Origin: Gigaspora margarita
Lineage: Eukaryota; Glomeromycota; Glomeromycetes; Diversisporales; Gigasporaceae
DNA: 64,000 nt
Direction of reading: 5' to 3'
Assembly (NCBI GenBank): GCA_009809945.1
Contig: WTPW01000325.1
Span: forward strand, 45,530-109,529
Shown: one piece after another, positions 46,215-56,224 of the stretch
How the letters are laid out: every line of letters starts with the position of its first letter
Numbering within the stretch: the first letter of the stretch is position 1
The notes under the pieces: model-generated
Seen by the model: the letters and a program-made list of their open reading frames with translations, nothing else
Told to the model about the DNA's origin: nothing
Database searches by the model: none
Position numbers and translations under genes: made by a program

Positions 46215-47166
46215 ATATAACAGGGTTTATAAATTTTTAACCCAATCAAAATTTGTTCACACATAATGATTGATCAATCAAATTGCAGTATTACAAAACT
46301 TATAAAATAACATTAAATTTGTGACTTCAGAGAACAATGAGGTGGTTTTTTCAAAATTTAAATGAATACTATAAAATAAAAGAGCTTACCAATTTTGGAT
46401 ATCTTTAAATGAACTGATTTTATTTAAAATAGTTTTTATTATTATTATTTATTATTATTATTTCATATGAATCTTGCTGAAAAAAACCTGGCTTTAGTTT
46501 TCAAGTTTTTAATTATTTGAGTCTCAAAAATCTAATCATAACTATATAATTTGCAATAAATTAATTACACTCTTATAATTGAATATACAGTTAGACCTCC
46601 CAGATTCTAACATCTTCTTAAAGATTATATAGCATTGCTACATTTTTACTAATTGTTTTAAATCTTTTCAAATTTTTATTTCAAACTTAAGACCATTGTC
46701 TTCATAATTAAAAGGGCTATCTTTCAAAAAATTATTCATATAATCGTTTCAAATAATGTATTTTTTTGATGATTTTTTGATTACGCTCAGTTCAGGTGCA
46801 GTTTAATATTTAAATTCGGATCAGGCTATTATTATATTTTTTATTTTTTTTAATAAAATTAAAGCTCACTATATTGAAATTTAAAAAAGTATATAGAATT
46901 GCTGCACAATGCATTTATTAATGCTTTTTTTTTCTGATTTAAGATTATTATTTTTTATTACTTTATAGTTGCGAGTAAGTATATAAGCATGCTAAGTTAT
47001 TTTGAATCAAATGAGCTGTTCAAAAAGTGAAAAATTCAAAATAATGACCATGTAATTTATTATACATAAATATGGTAATTATAAAAATTCAGGATATAAA
47101 CTTATAAAAGTATATATATATATATATTCTTTCAAGTTTAAAAATCATATGCAAGGTAGATTAGAA
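46215..47166. other. 3' flank and AT-rich sequence
   Basis: No gene is seen. ATT repeats lie at 46,438-46,460, a TA run at 47,110-47,127, and GTTCAGGTGCAGTTTAATAT near 46,789 recalls the GGTTCAG elements. Confidence 0.3.
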
Positions 47167-47174
47167 GTTAGTGC

Positions 47175-47277
47175 CAGTGTTAAATATCTGAAAAATTTTT
47201 TTGGTTCTTTGAGAGCATAAACTGATAATTTTATGTTCTTATAAACATTTTAATGCTCTTTATAATAAATAATAATA

Positions 47278-47365
<88 letters not shown>

Positions 47366-47402
47366 GAAATTATATATTTTTTATATATCATATAAGAACA
47401 TA

Positions 47403-47439
<37 letters not shown>

Positions 47440-47601
47440 GAAATTATATATTTTTTATATATCAGATATCATATGAGAACATAAATTATAAATTTTATGT
47501 TCTTAGTTGGTTCTAAAAAGAGAACATAATTTTTAAATACAATGTTCTTATATTTTTTAAATATTCTTGAGAACACTAAGAACATTAGATATTTATCACT
47601 G
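47175..47601. mobile_element. CAGTG-ended hAT-like MITE (F) with AAT microsatellites
   Basis: The ends CAGTGTTAAATATCT and, on the other strand, CAGTGATAAATATCT match at 14 of 15 bases. The flanks GTTAGTGC (47167-47174) and GATAGTGC (47602-47609) form an 8-bp duplication with one difference. The interior has GTTCTT/AAGAAC inverted motifs and two (AAT)n arrays. Confidence 0.75.
47264..47438. repeat. (AAT)n microsatellites in a local duplication
   Basis: About 30 AAT units span 47,264-47,361 and a second run spans 47,401-47,436. Each is followed by the same AAAAGAAATTATATATTTTT block, so the region has duplicated internally. Confidence 0.9.
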
Positions 47602-48819
47602 GATAGTGCACTTGAAGTATACGGATTGACACTCAGTGATGGTAAATGTCCTGATCATTTTAAAAATTTTTAAATGACCTCAAATGACCCTGAAATGACT
47701 GGTCATTAAAGGTCATTTGAATTTTGGGCCATTTGCAAATAACTCGTGACCAAATGACCATGGTCATTTGCAAATGCCAGGGTCATTTGAAGGTCATTTG
47801 GGTTATTAGTAGTGATATGGTAGTCAAAATCTGTGTAAACTTGATAATTGACATAATCGCCCGTTAACATGTTAGTATGATATGTATTAACAGTTAAGGG
47901 TGGGTAGGGTGTCCGGGATTATGCGAAATCATAATATGTGCATAATTTATCAATTTTTCGCATCGCATATGCTTCTCATCTATATTACAAGGAAAGGATG
48001 GGGGATAAAAAAATTTTCAGGCACTGAATAGCCCTTTTATTAGATACCAGTGCTGAATAACCTACGGTGACAATAGTGTTGTTTCAGGAACAGGTTTCTA
48101 CCTAACAGTTTTTGCATTTTGTTTGATCATTCATATATGCATGATTGCATTTCACATGTGGTGAATGACATAACGATAAATAATTTTGAAAATCATTGCA
48201 TTCACATGACATATACTGTAGGTTGGTGTATCAGCTAATGATATGAGCCTTTATTAAATGAGAAATTGTAGTATATTTTAGTATAAGCTGAGATGGGATA
48301 TGCTCCCAATAATTGCTCCAGTATTGCTGCCATCAGCTGAATTCGTGATGCCAGTGTTCTCCCACAGTGCATTAAGCAGGCTGACTTTTGAGTTGAAGCT
48401 TTAAAATGCCACAAAATGGCAGGATTCTATGTGGGTTGGGGGTGTTTGGCAGATTTGTCTGTACCATATTGCATTATGTCAGATCCTAACAATTGTTATT
48501 AGTGCCTGAATAGGCAATTAATTAAAATTTTGCATTTATCTGACTTCATGTGCTGATTCACACGAGATTGGCTTATCTGCACTCCCGATTAGATAATAAT
48601 AGCTGTGTTTCTGGGCCTGACCAGTTCATTTCTGGCATATTCATGCTTAGCTATCTTTTCGATCTGTTGATTTCTGTCAACTGACAAAAAAAAAGATCTG
48701 TAAAAGAAATTTTTATGGTAAATTATGATAATTTCAAAGCAAACCAACTCATCTCAAAACGTGATCAAATTGTAGGAAAAATTTTGGTTGATTCAATCTA
48801 TGAATTATGATATTCGTCC

Positions 48820-50345
48820 AGCATAAGTATGAAGTTTAATTTTTTTTACTTTAAAGATGGTTTTCAAGTCAATGTATATTGAATTAACCGTAACATTTAA
48901 TTGTTCAATAAATTACCTGGGTAAGTACAAAGTTTAATTCGGTTCACTTTAATGATTGTGTTTTAGTAGAAAGTATAATGAATTGTAATCATTTAATCAT
49001 TCAATAAGTTACCAGGATAGAGGTCTGCATAAGCCAGGCCAAAATTTAAAAACTTTAAAATCTCACACTGGTGTGCCAAAAAATAGTAAATGCGAGCTGA
49101 ACTTTTAAAAAACACATTAAATTTTATTTTCAGGCCATGCAAGCTGGCAAAAGTCTAAATTTTGAGGCCCATGCAGGTTCCTATACCAAGATGAGTATGA
49201 AGTTTATCATAATTCTGTTCACTTTAATGAATGTGTTTCAAGACAATGTATGGTTGACTGTAATTAATTAATCATTCGATAAAATCACTAGGTAAGTATG
49301 ATGTTTAATTGAGTTCACTTTAATGGTTGTGCCATCAAACCATTCAATAAATCATTACTGATAATCGATAAAACTATTGACAAATCTATTGACAAAGCTA
49401 TTATAATTATAAAACAAAAAGATCAATTCAAAAAAGTTACTTTTAAAATTTTGACATGTTTTTCAAAGTGCAATTAATAAGTAAATTTTCTGAATCATTG
49501 TTTTCATCCTCTACATTATTTAAATTTTTACTATTGCATTATTCACATTGTTTAAACTATCAATATCTTTATTCTTTCCATAATGCTATTTAACTATTTT
49601 GTCAATAGTTTCATATGGATAAAATTTTAATGATTAATGAAACTGCCAACAATTGATGAAATTACTGATGATTGACAAAACTTTTGGCAAAATTAATTTG
49701 GTTAATAAAATGTAAAATGCAATTTACCCCTTTGACAAGCTTCTTTATGATGACCTCTGGGTATTCTAAATTTTAAATTTCTTTAAACTTATTGGATTTC
49801 ATCATAATAAAGATTCCAGTTTATACAATAACATGGTAGTCATTTATTTGGCCACAAATTGTTTTCTATTAAATTTTTAGACCATTATAAAGGTTAATTC
49901 CAAAAAAATATCAACTTCATAAAAAAATCAATTATAGCTTTCTGTTGAATCTAAAGCAGATAATTTTTTTTTATTCGTAGTTATCGTTCAACACTTATCA
50001 GATAGATCTGGGTGATCGATGCAAAACATTGGGTAATATCGGATAACTATGTAAAAAATAATAGAACTGGTCAATGAACAAAAATAATTCTAAAGAAAAC
50101 TCGCATTTTAAACCTTTTTTACATTTATTACAACCAAATGCTTTAGATTACTTATGAAATTTATGATTTTTCATATGTTATATCTTTTGTCATCAATTTA
50201 GTCATTCATGTCTGATGAAATGGTTTATTATTCATTAATGATGAATGTTTCGTCATTCATCAGTATAATGTTTAATACTGTTCACTTTGATGACAAGTGT
50301 GTTTTGAGACAATGTATGATTAGTCTTAATCTTTTATTATAATAT
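48820..50345. repeat. Dispersed array of about 95-bp subrepeats inside the dead hAT
   Basis: Units carry GGTAAGTAYGAAGTTTAATT, GTTCACTTTAATGATTGTGT, CAATGTATGATTGAC and ATTCAATAAATTACC. Copies are seen near 48,825, 48,920, 49,190, 49,285 and 50,265. They are separated by unrelated sequence and are diverged. Confidence 0.6.
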
Positions 50346-50619
50346 AAATTGACTACCGGTATAATCCCTTAACTCCATGCCAGAGGTACAGGCTAATATG
50401 CTAGTAATTTAACAAAAAAATGCACTCAGATCACATGGCTTAAATATGATTAGTAGATTTATGATTATAAATATAACAATGAAAAATTGCAACTAGTCTC
50501 TCTTTAGAAAAGGATTTTTAAAATTTTTTTTGCAATGGGGTGTTTTTATAATTTTGAAAATTTTTTAATAGGACGTTTTTATAAAAAAAAAAGCTTTTAC
50601 CGTTTGTTACTGTCATATT

Positions 50620-50884
50620 TATTACTGTATTTACGCAAAATAATGTGCACCTGCACATTATTTTGAGAAGATGCGCGTTATTTTGAGTACGCTCATGGGC
50701 ATTATTTTGGAGTAAAGGTCTAATTTTGACCCACCTCTAAATGCTTATTAAAGCATTAGTATGTAGGGTATGCGTTATTCTGGGTCGCATATGGGTGTTA
50801 TTTTGAAACCAACTATGCTATATTAAGGAAATCTAATTTTTGAAATAATGCCCATGTGTGTTTTTTTATGTAAATACAATAATA
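50620..50884. mobile_element. MITE with TACTGTATTTACGC ends and CGCATTATTTTGAG core
   Basis: TATTACTGTATTTACGCAAA is mirrored by ATGTAAATACAATAATA. The left arm holds an exact palindrome AATAATGTGCA/TGCACATTATT, and several GCGYGTTATTTTGRG units follow. Confidence 0.65.
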
Positions 50885-51060
50885 ACAAAACCAGAAGCTT
50901 TGATTAAAAAAAAAAAGAAAAAAGTTTATATGGTCATAGCTACAGAACGTCATGTTAAAAACCCTTCCTATAAGACTAATTTTTATCAAACAGAAAAAAA
51001 CTTTTTGTCAAACCATAGTTGCTCACGAAAATAATCTATTGTTGATAGTCATTTGCCATT

Positions 51061-51273
51061 GGAAACATTCAGTGAAGATTTTGATTTAGACAAGTATTGG
51101 CATAAAAAGATAACTTTATTAACAAATCTTAGCAAAATTATATTAGTGTGCTAGTTTCAGGAGTAGATGTAGAACGTAGCTTTTAAGCATATAACTGAAT
51201 TTTAGCAGATAATAGACATGCATTACCAGAAATTTCACTTAGAATGTTAAGTTTTTTGAATTTTAATAAATAA
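51061..51273 (+). pseudogene. hAT transposase C-terminal dimerisation domain, relic
   Basis: A frame reading FSEDFDLDKYWHKKITLLTN is followed, after a shift, by VLVSGVDVERSF, AYN, ILADNRHALPEISLRMLSFL and NFNK. This is the signature of the hAT C-terminal region, where the conserved block is normally S-x-x-x-E-R-x-F-S and later N-R. Two stops (TAA after VERSF, TGA after AYN) and a frameshift disable it. It sits near the right end of the TAGGGTGTCC element, the position expected of its own transposase. The rest of the gene is not recognisable. Confidence 0.75.
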
Positions 51274-51761
51274 ATATTTTAGAGAAGTTTTAATATTGCA
51301 TAATTAATTGCATAATTTTAAATTTATTTTGCACTCATCGCATAATTTGACCTTGATCACACGCATAATTTGCCCTATCACATCGCATAATCTTGGACAC
51401 CCTAGAGTGGGGGTACAAATTGCAAATTACATATAAAATTCATGGTATTGATTTATTCTTTTTAAAATTTTGTAAAATTTTTTTAAGTGATCTGTTTTTG
51501 ATAAAATTATAGAGCAGGTTTTTCTGATTCTAAAAATAGCAAATTTTTAAATTGGTTAAATATTCATCAAGTTATAACGATTTAAATTTTAGTTGTCAAA
51601 GTTGTTCACAAAATCATATGATGATCATATGATATCGACCAATTAAAATTAATTGTTTTGTGTAACTGGGAGAAATTTGAGCCAACTGGAGAAACTTTAT
51701 GATATAGAAGTATAATTTTTTTAAATATACTTTATTAAAATTTTACTATTATATAACGTGC

Positions 51762-51969
51762 AGGGACACTTGAAGAACAGTTAACCCAGTGATTGACAAT
51801 CACATGATAAACATATAATGATGTCATTTGTTTACCAGAATTAAAACAAACTGGCCTAAAAATACCTAACCTAACCCTAACTTAGGCCGAATGCTTGTCA
51901 TATGATAATGTGATGATTGTCATGTGATGTTTTGATGATCACTGGGTTAACTCTTCTTCAATCTTCCCT
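51762..51969. mobile_element. 208-bp MITE with AGGGACACTTGAAGAA ends
   Basis: AGGGACACTTGAAGAACAGT, then TAACCCAGTGAT, is mirrored at the right. The flanks AACGTGC and AATGTGC are a 7-bp duplication with one difference. Family-E copy 1 lacks it at the same place (about 33,915). Confidence 0.75.
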
Positions 51970-52583
51970 AATGTGCATTTTGTTCTATATATTATAAAAT
52001 TTTAGTTAAATTTTGATTGCAACTGTGAAAAGTTTATTAGTAGCACATTTTTAATTTCTATATAAATCTCATTGTACCATTGAAATCATATGATAAATGA
52101 TCTATGTACCCCTACCCGTAAGGGGTAAGAATTACAAATTTCTAGATATGCACATCAACGTGGCATCCACTTATTTGCGCGAGTAATACAAACTCCTGGA
52201 GAGGAAATAGCTAATCAGAGAGTGCAAAATTGGATTATTCTGGATCAGCCTGACGAAGAATGAGAACACAAAAACTAATATTTAAATTTATCTTGGTGCA
52301 CTAATTAAAAATGACGAGAATGAAATTTTACATATAGTAAGCATCACTCTAACCCTATAGTCTCTAAGCTCAAGATCCTAACCCTAAATTTTTTATAGTT
52401 TCCTTTTTTGGTTTATATCACCCACGCAAATAACTAAAATGCGTCAACGTGTTGGGCTAAGTAGTGTTAGATAACACGTTAATGTGCTAGGTAACACGCT
52501 AACTTGTCATATATTAAATTCAAATGTAATATAAACGAATGAATTTGACTTCAAACAGGAAGTTTTAACTAATTTAATTTAAT

Positions 52584-52757
52584 TAATTAAAAATCTTATT
52601 CTGTCTTTCTTTGCTATAAATTTGCACAATACCTGACATAGTTTTGATACTAAGGTGGTAAACGGACTAAGTAATTAAAAATCTTATTCTGTCTTTCTTT
52701 CTATAAATTTGCACAATACCTGACATAGTTTTGATACTAGGTGGTAAACAGACTAAG
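52584..52757. repeat. 88-bp tandem duplication carrying a MITE tip
   Basis: TAATTAAAAATCTTATTCTG at 52,584 recurs at 52,672, and the match runs through TGACATAGTTTTGATACTA and GGTGGTAAACRGACTAAG. The first unit therefore ends with a second copy of the tip of the element that begins at 52,738. Confidence 0.8.
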
Positions 52758-53317
52758 TAATCAAAACTATGTAAGGTGACTATAGAATTTAATATATTGC
52801 AGATTTTCATGTTACACGAAGGAAAATAATCGTTATCATTATTGATGCATATCGTTATAATGGTAATATTAATATATTTATTAAAAATTTCAAACCGATT
52901 TAACTCACTAAAAGGAAAGAAATTGCTTTGAAATTTTCACAAAATGTCTAAAAAGTGACAAAAAACATAGTTACGTTCGAATATTTTATGTTAATATGTA
53001 AATTTTAGGTGTTCAACTAATAGAATATATAAATTTATTAAAAAAAATTCGTACAATAAGTATAACAAAAAAAAATTTACTAGAGCTTTTGCGAAAAATC
53101 GAGCGTAACTTTTTAGAGATAGTTCTTATGAAGAGATTTCACTCGAAATAAATTAGAAAAAGAAGCGCAATATTCAGCGGAATCTTTTAGAATTTTGTAC
53201 TTTTCTTTATAATTAGTTAAAATAAAATGATATTTCAGTCAATCATTTTTAATTTCACTGATAAAATCTGATCATATCAAGACATAGTTTTGATTACTTA
53301 GTCCGTTTACCACCCTA
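52738..53317. mobile_element. 580-bp TIR element with perfect 9-bp duplication
   Basis: TAGGTGGTAAACAGACTAAG, then TAATCAAAACTATGT, is mirrored by its complement ending CCACCCTA. TTTTGATAC flanks both ends exactly (52,729-52,737 and 53,318-53,326). No coding frame is present. Confidence 0.8.
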
Positions 53318-53681
53318 TTTTGATACGTATCATAAACCTCATTATGTATGTACGTTGTGAGAGGCTAAAATGAACCCTCCGTGTAAGTATCACAACTATA
53401 CACTAATAAGACTAATTAAAATCAACTAAACTACTCTAATAGTGATAAGGCTTCGATTGAGGCGTGGGATAGACTTGGTCTGAGTTACTAGGGTCGAATA
53501 GAGCTTACTAGATTATGTCACGAGGTCATGGTATTAGAATCGATGGTTAAGATTCTTAACGATGTTACGTGATCACGGAGTTTCAGAAATCAATCACAGT
53601 AATTTAGCACAGGACAATCCGGCTTTTGTTTAAATGTAAATATTACTTTTGAGAACTGGAGTAATGGACTTAAAAAATTAT

Positions 53682-53822
53682 AAATTGATCAAATCTTAGC
53701 GTGAGTATTAAATATTTAATATTTTGAATTATTGTTGACTTCAAATTTCATAATTTATCAAACCTTAGCGTGAGTATTAAATATTTAATATTTTGAATTA
53801 TTGTTGGCTTCGAATTTCATAA
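53682..53822. repeat. 69-bp tandem duplication
   Basis: ATCAAATCTTAGCGTGAGTA and the following 50 bp recur directly at 53,757 with a few substitutions. Confidence 0.85.
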
Positions 53823-54231
53823 TTTTTAATCAAGTTTTAATTGTTATTTCCACCAATAAATTCAAATGACCCAATAGGTCCTTTCATTCTTGAAATGACC
53901 CAATGACTGGTCATTGGTCATTTGAATCATTTGGGTCATTTCAGGTCATTTGCCATCACTGATTGACATGGCATACAGAACATGCCGATATATGATGGTA
54001 TATCAATATGCTTATAGGGGAAATCTTCATGACTTTTTAGCAAATATTTTAGAGAATTACAGCATATGGTAAAATAAATTAAAGCAATTTTGCGAATATA
54101 TCTTATGATTTATCTCGAGTTCACAAAGTCAGTCTTATTAATAATGACTTTCATAGTGGTAATATTTTACTAAATCAGAATATTTATGGGAATATAATAT
54201 GTATACATTATTTGGCAAAACTTGTCGAATA

Positions 54232-54300
54232 ACGGTAATTTGGCAAATGATCACGTGCCGCTTTGCGGCACGTGTAGCCAATCATTTGTCAAATTACCGT
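54232..54300. repeat. Compact hairpin with CACGTG near the loop
   Basis: ACGGTAATTTGGCAAATGAT, then CACGTGCCGC, is mirrored across a TTT loop. The right arm has a 6-nt insertion. The stem is GC-rich relative to its surroundings. Confidence 0.75.
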
Positions 54301-54425
54301 TTGCTAATAATGGTGTTATCCGCTCGCTGAGTTTTAATTTGAATAAACATGATTACGTCGTAACACATGAAAAAATAACAAGAAATTTTTTCATGATCAT
54401 ATAAGTTTGTACGGATAACATACAT

Positions 54426-54737
54426 TACGGGGATTTGGGATTATTGTCCGAAGGAAACTCACAAGTAGAGCAATAGTCGATGTTAACAAATTCTGAATCC
54501 TGTTTGGCTAGATCAGGTGTTTCATAACTGATAAAAAAAAAATCAAAACAATAGAAAACTGATGGTTATTGGCTAGATTAGGTGTAACATAAAAAATTGA
54601 TTTTATATTTGGTCCTTCGAACTTTAAATGGTTCACATTCCCTAGTCTAGAAAACAAGGAGAACATGATTCAAAAGAAGACATTTATGTTTATGGAGTCA
54701 TGCCATAGGTTGCTCCTTAATTTCTGATTGGTCAGCA
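54426..54737 (+). pseudogene. Protein kinase relic, upstream part
   Basis: YGDLGLLSEGNSQVEQ resembles the region around the DFG motif of TKL-type kinases (GDLG in place of DFG), and further on KEDIYVYGVMP-VAP matches the activation-loop end, normally YGVMPYVAPEV. Stops replace Tyr (TAG) and Glu (TAA) in that motif. The part between 54,475 and 54,655 does not read as kinase and may be an intron or insertion. The frame reaches FLIGQQ at the transposon junction and continues on the far side at 59,489. Confidence 0.7.
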
Positions 54738-54744
54738 ACAATGA

Positions 54745-55045
54745 TGGCACCGAAACCTTTTTTGGCGATTCCGAAAGTTGCGGGTTTCGGATTATAGCTT
54801 CCGAAACCTTATCCGAAACTCGAAACCTCGCCCGAAACCCGAAACCTCGACCGAAACCCGAAACCTCAACCGAAACCCCGAAACTGCCAAAACATCAATA
54901 ACTTATTTGTTTATTCTCTCCAAAGTTGGTGCTGATACTCTTTGTGCCAAATCCGAAGTTTCGAGCTTCGGATTATAACTTCCGAAACCTTATCCGAAAC
55001 TCGAAACCTCACCCGAAACCTCGTTCGAACCGAAACCTCACCTGA
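54745..55045. repeat. Short-period CCGAAACC tandem array
   Basis: About 20 copies of a CGAAACC/CCCGAAACC unit lie in two sub-blocks, each opening with a TTTCGGATTATA motif (54,785 and 54,965). They form the subterminal repeats of the enclosing element. Confidence 0.85.
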
Positions 55046-56224
55046 ACACCAAAAACTACCCAACTTCCATATACATTGATTGCATTAATGTATTATATAT
55101 CTCTTTCAATTATACATCAAATGCACGGAGTATGCTATGTATCTCTTCAATATACATTAATCACACTTATGTATGTTATATATCTCCTTAAAGAATTCAA
55201 TGCATCCAACAATTTATTGCATGCGTGCAGTCCTTTTTGTTCTATGATTCACAAGTACAACATGAAGGTATAATTCCGAAGTTTATATTCTGACAATCAA
55301 GGCTGCTTTTGCAAGCGTCAGTTTTTTTTTTACTTATTACGTAAAAACTGGGTACAATATCAAGTAATAATAAGTAATTAGTACGTCCATATCTACTAAT
55401 GATAGAATTGATAGATTACCGCAGAATTAAAAAAATTTTTGGTAACAAAAGACATAAAATACTTACCAATTCATCATTGGCAATTTTTCTATCGTCCTAG
55501 AATTTTGAAATCAGTTGTAATAACGGTATGAATTAAAAATAAAGTTGACCAGCTTTAAAAAACCCTCGAATAAACCGAGGTAGGGATATTACCCGGGTCA
55601 AAAATTAGTGATCCGGGTCAAACCCGGGTTATGAAATGTTGACCCGGATCATGACTCGAGTCAGCAGATCAGGTGAGTATAACAACTCTTACATAAGATT
55701 GCCGTAACAGCAATCATTATATAAAATGGGTATTACTTGTTAAAAGCAAGAAATAAGCGGTGAGAATCTTGTTTTACGTCGAAATACAGCAATAATAATT
55801 TGTCCAATTCTTTATAATTCATTTGGTATGTTTTGAGGGAAAAAAAAAGCAGCAGATCAGGTGGGCGTTATACGGTAATAAACTTTAAATTAAAAATTAT
55901 CCGATTTTCATTATATAAAATGAATCGCCATAACTTGAACGCCTACATTTCATTGTTATTACTCGCTAAAAGAAAGAAATAAGTGATGATGAATCTTGTT
56001 TTACGTCTAATACAGCAATGCAATCGTTTGCCAAATTTTTATCATTCATTTGATGCGTTTTGAGAAAAAAACTTCAAGACATCTTTCACTTCAGGTATTA
56101 TGATCTGTCAACAAATTTTTATAAACGGTTGTTTTCGCTTATAAATTTGTTATTTGAAAGAAAGGTCTTTTTTTATTAAATTATCACTGAAATTCGCAGA
56201 CTTTGAATAACAAACAGTTAAATC

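Larger units (their letters stand above)
47905..51403 (+). mobile_element. Dead hAT element with TAGGGTGTCC ends
   Basis: TAGGGTGTCCGGGATTATGC at the left is mirrored by CATCGCATAATC then TTGGACACCCT at the right. The flanks AGGGTGGG (47,897-47,904) and AGAGTGGG (51,404-51,411) form an 8-bp duplication with one difference. The duplication falls inside the tip of family E. The right end carries GCATAATT motifs, and a transposase C-terminus lies 130 bp inside it, as in hAT elements. Confidence 0.75.
47894..52121. mobile_element. Family-E TIR element, copy 2, interrupted twice
   Basis: The left tip is TTAAGGGTGGG (47,895), and the right tip is the complement of TTACGGGTAGGGGTAC (ending 52,121). 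The body at 51,404-52,121 matches copy 1 (33,567-34,065) once the hAT insertion (47,905-51,403) and the MITE at 51,762 are removed. Confidence 0.7.
47633..53961. mobile_element. Outer hAT-like element with CAGTGATGG ends, heavily nested
   Basis: CAGTGATGGTAAATG (47,634) is mirrored by CATTTGCCATCACTG (ending 53,961). Flanking ATTGACAC and ATTGACAT are a probable 8-bp duplication. AAATGACC/GGTCATTT subterminal repeats fill 47,645-47,800 and 53,865-53,955 in both orientations, and are seen nowhere else in the window. Most of the 6.3 kb is later insertions: family E copy 2, a hAT element and two MITEs. Pairing of the two ends is an inference. Confidence 0.6.
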
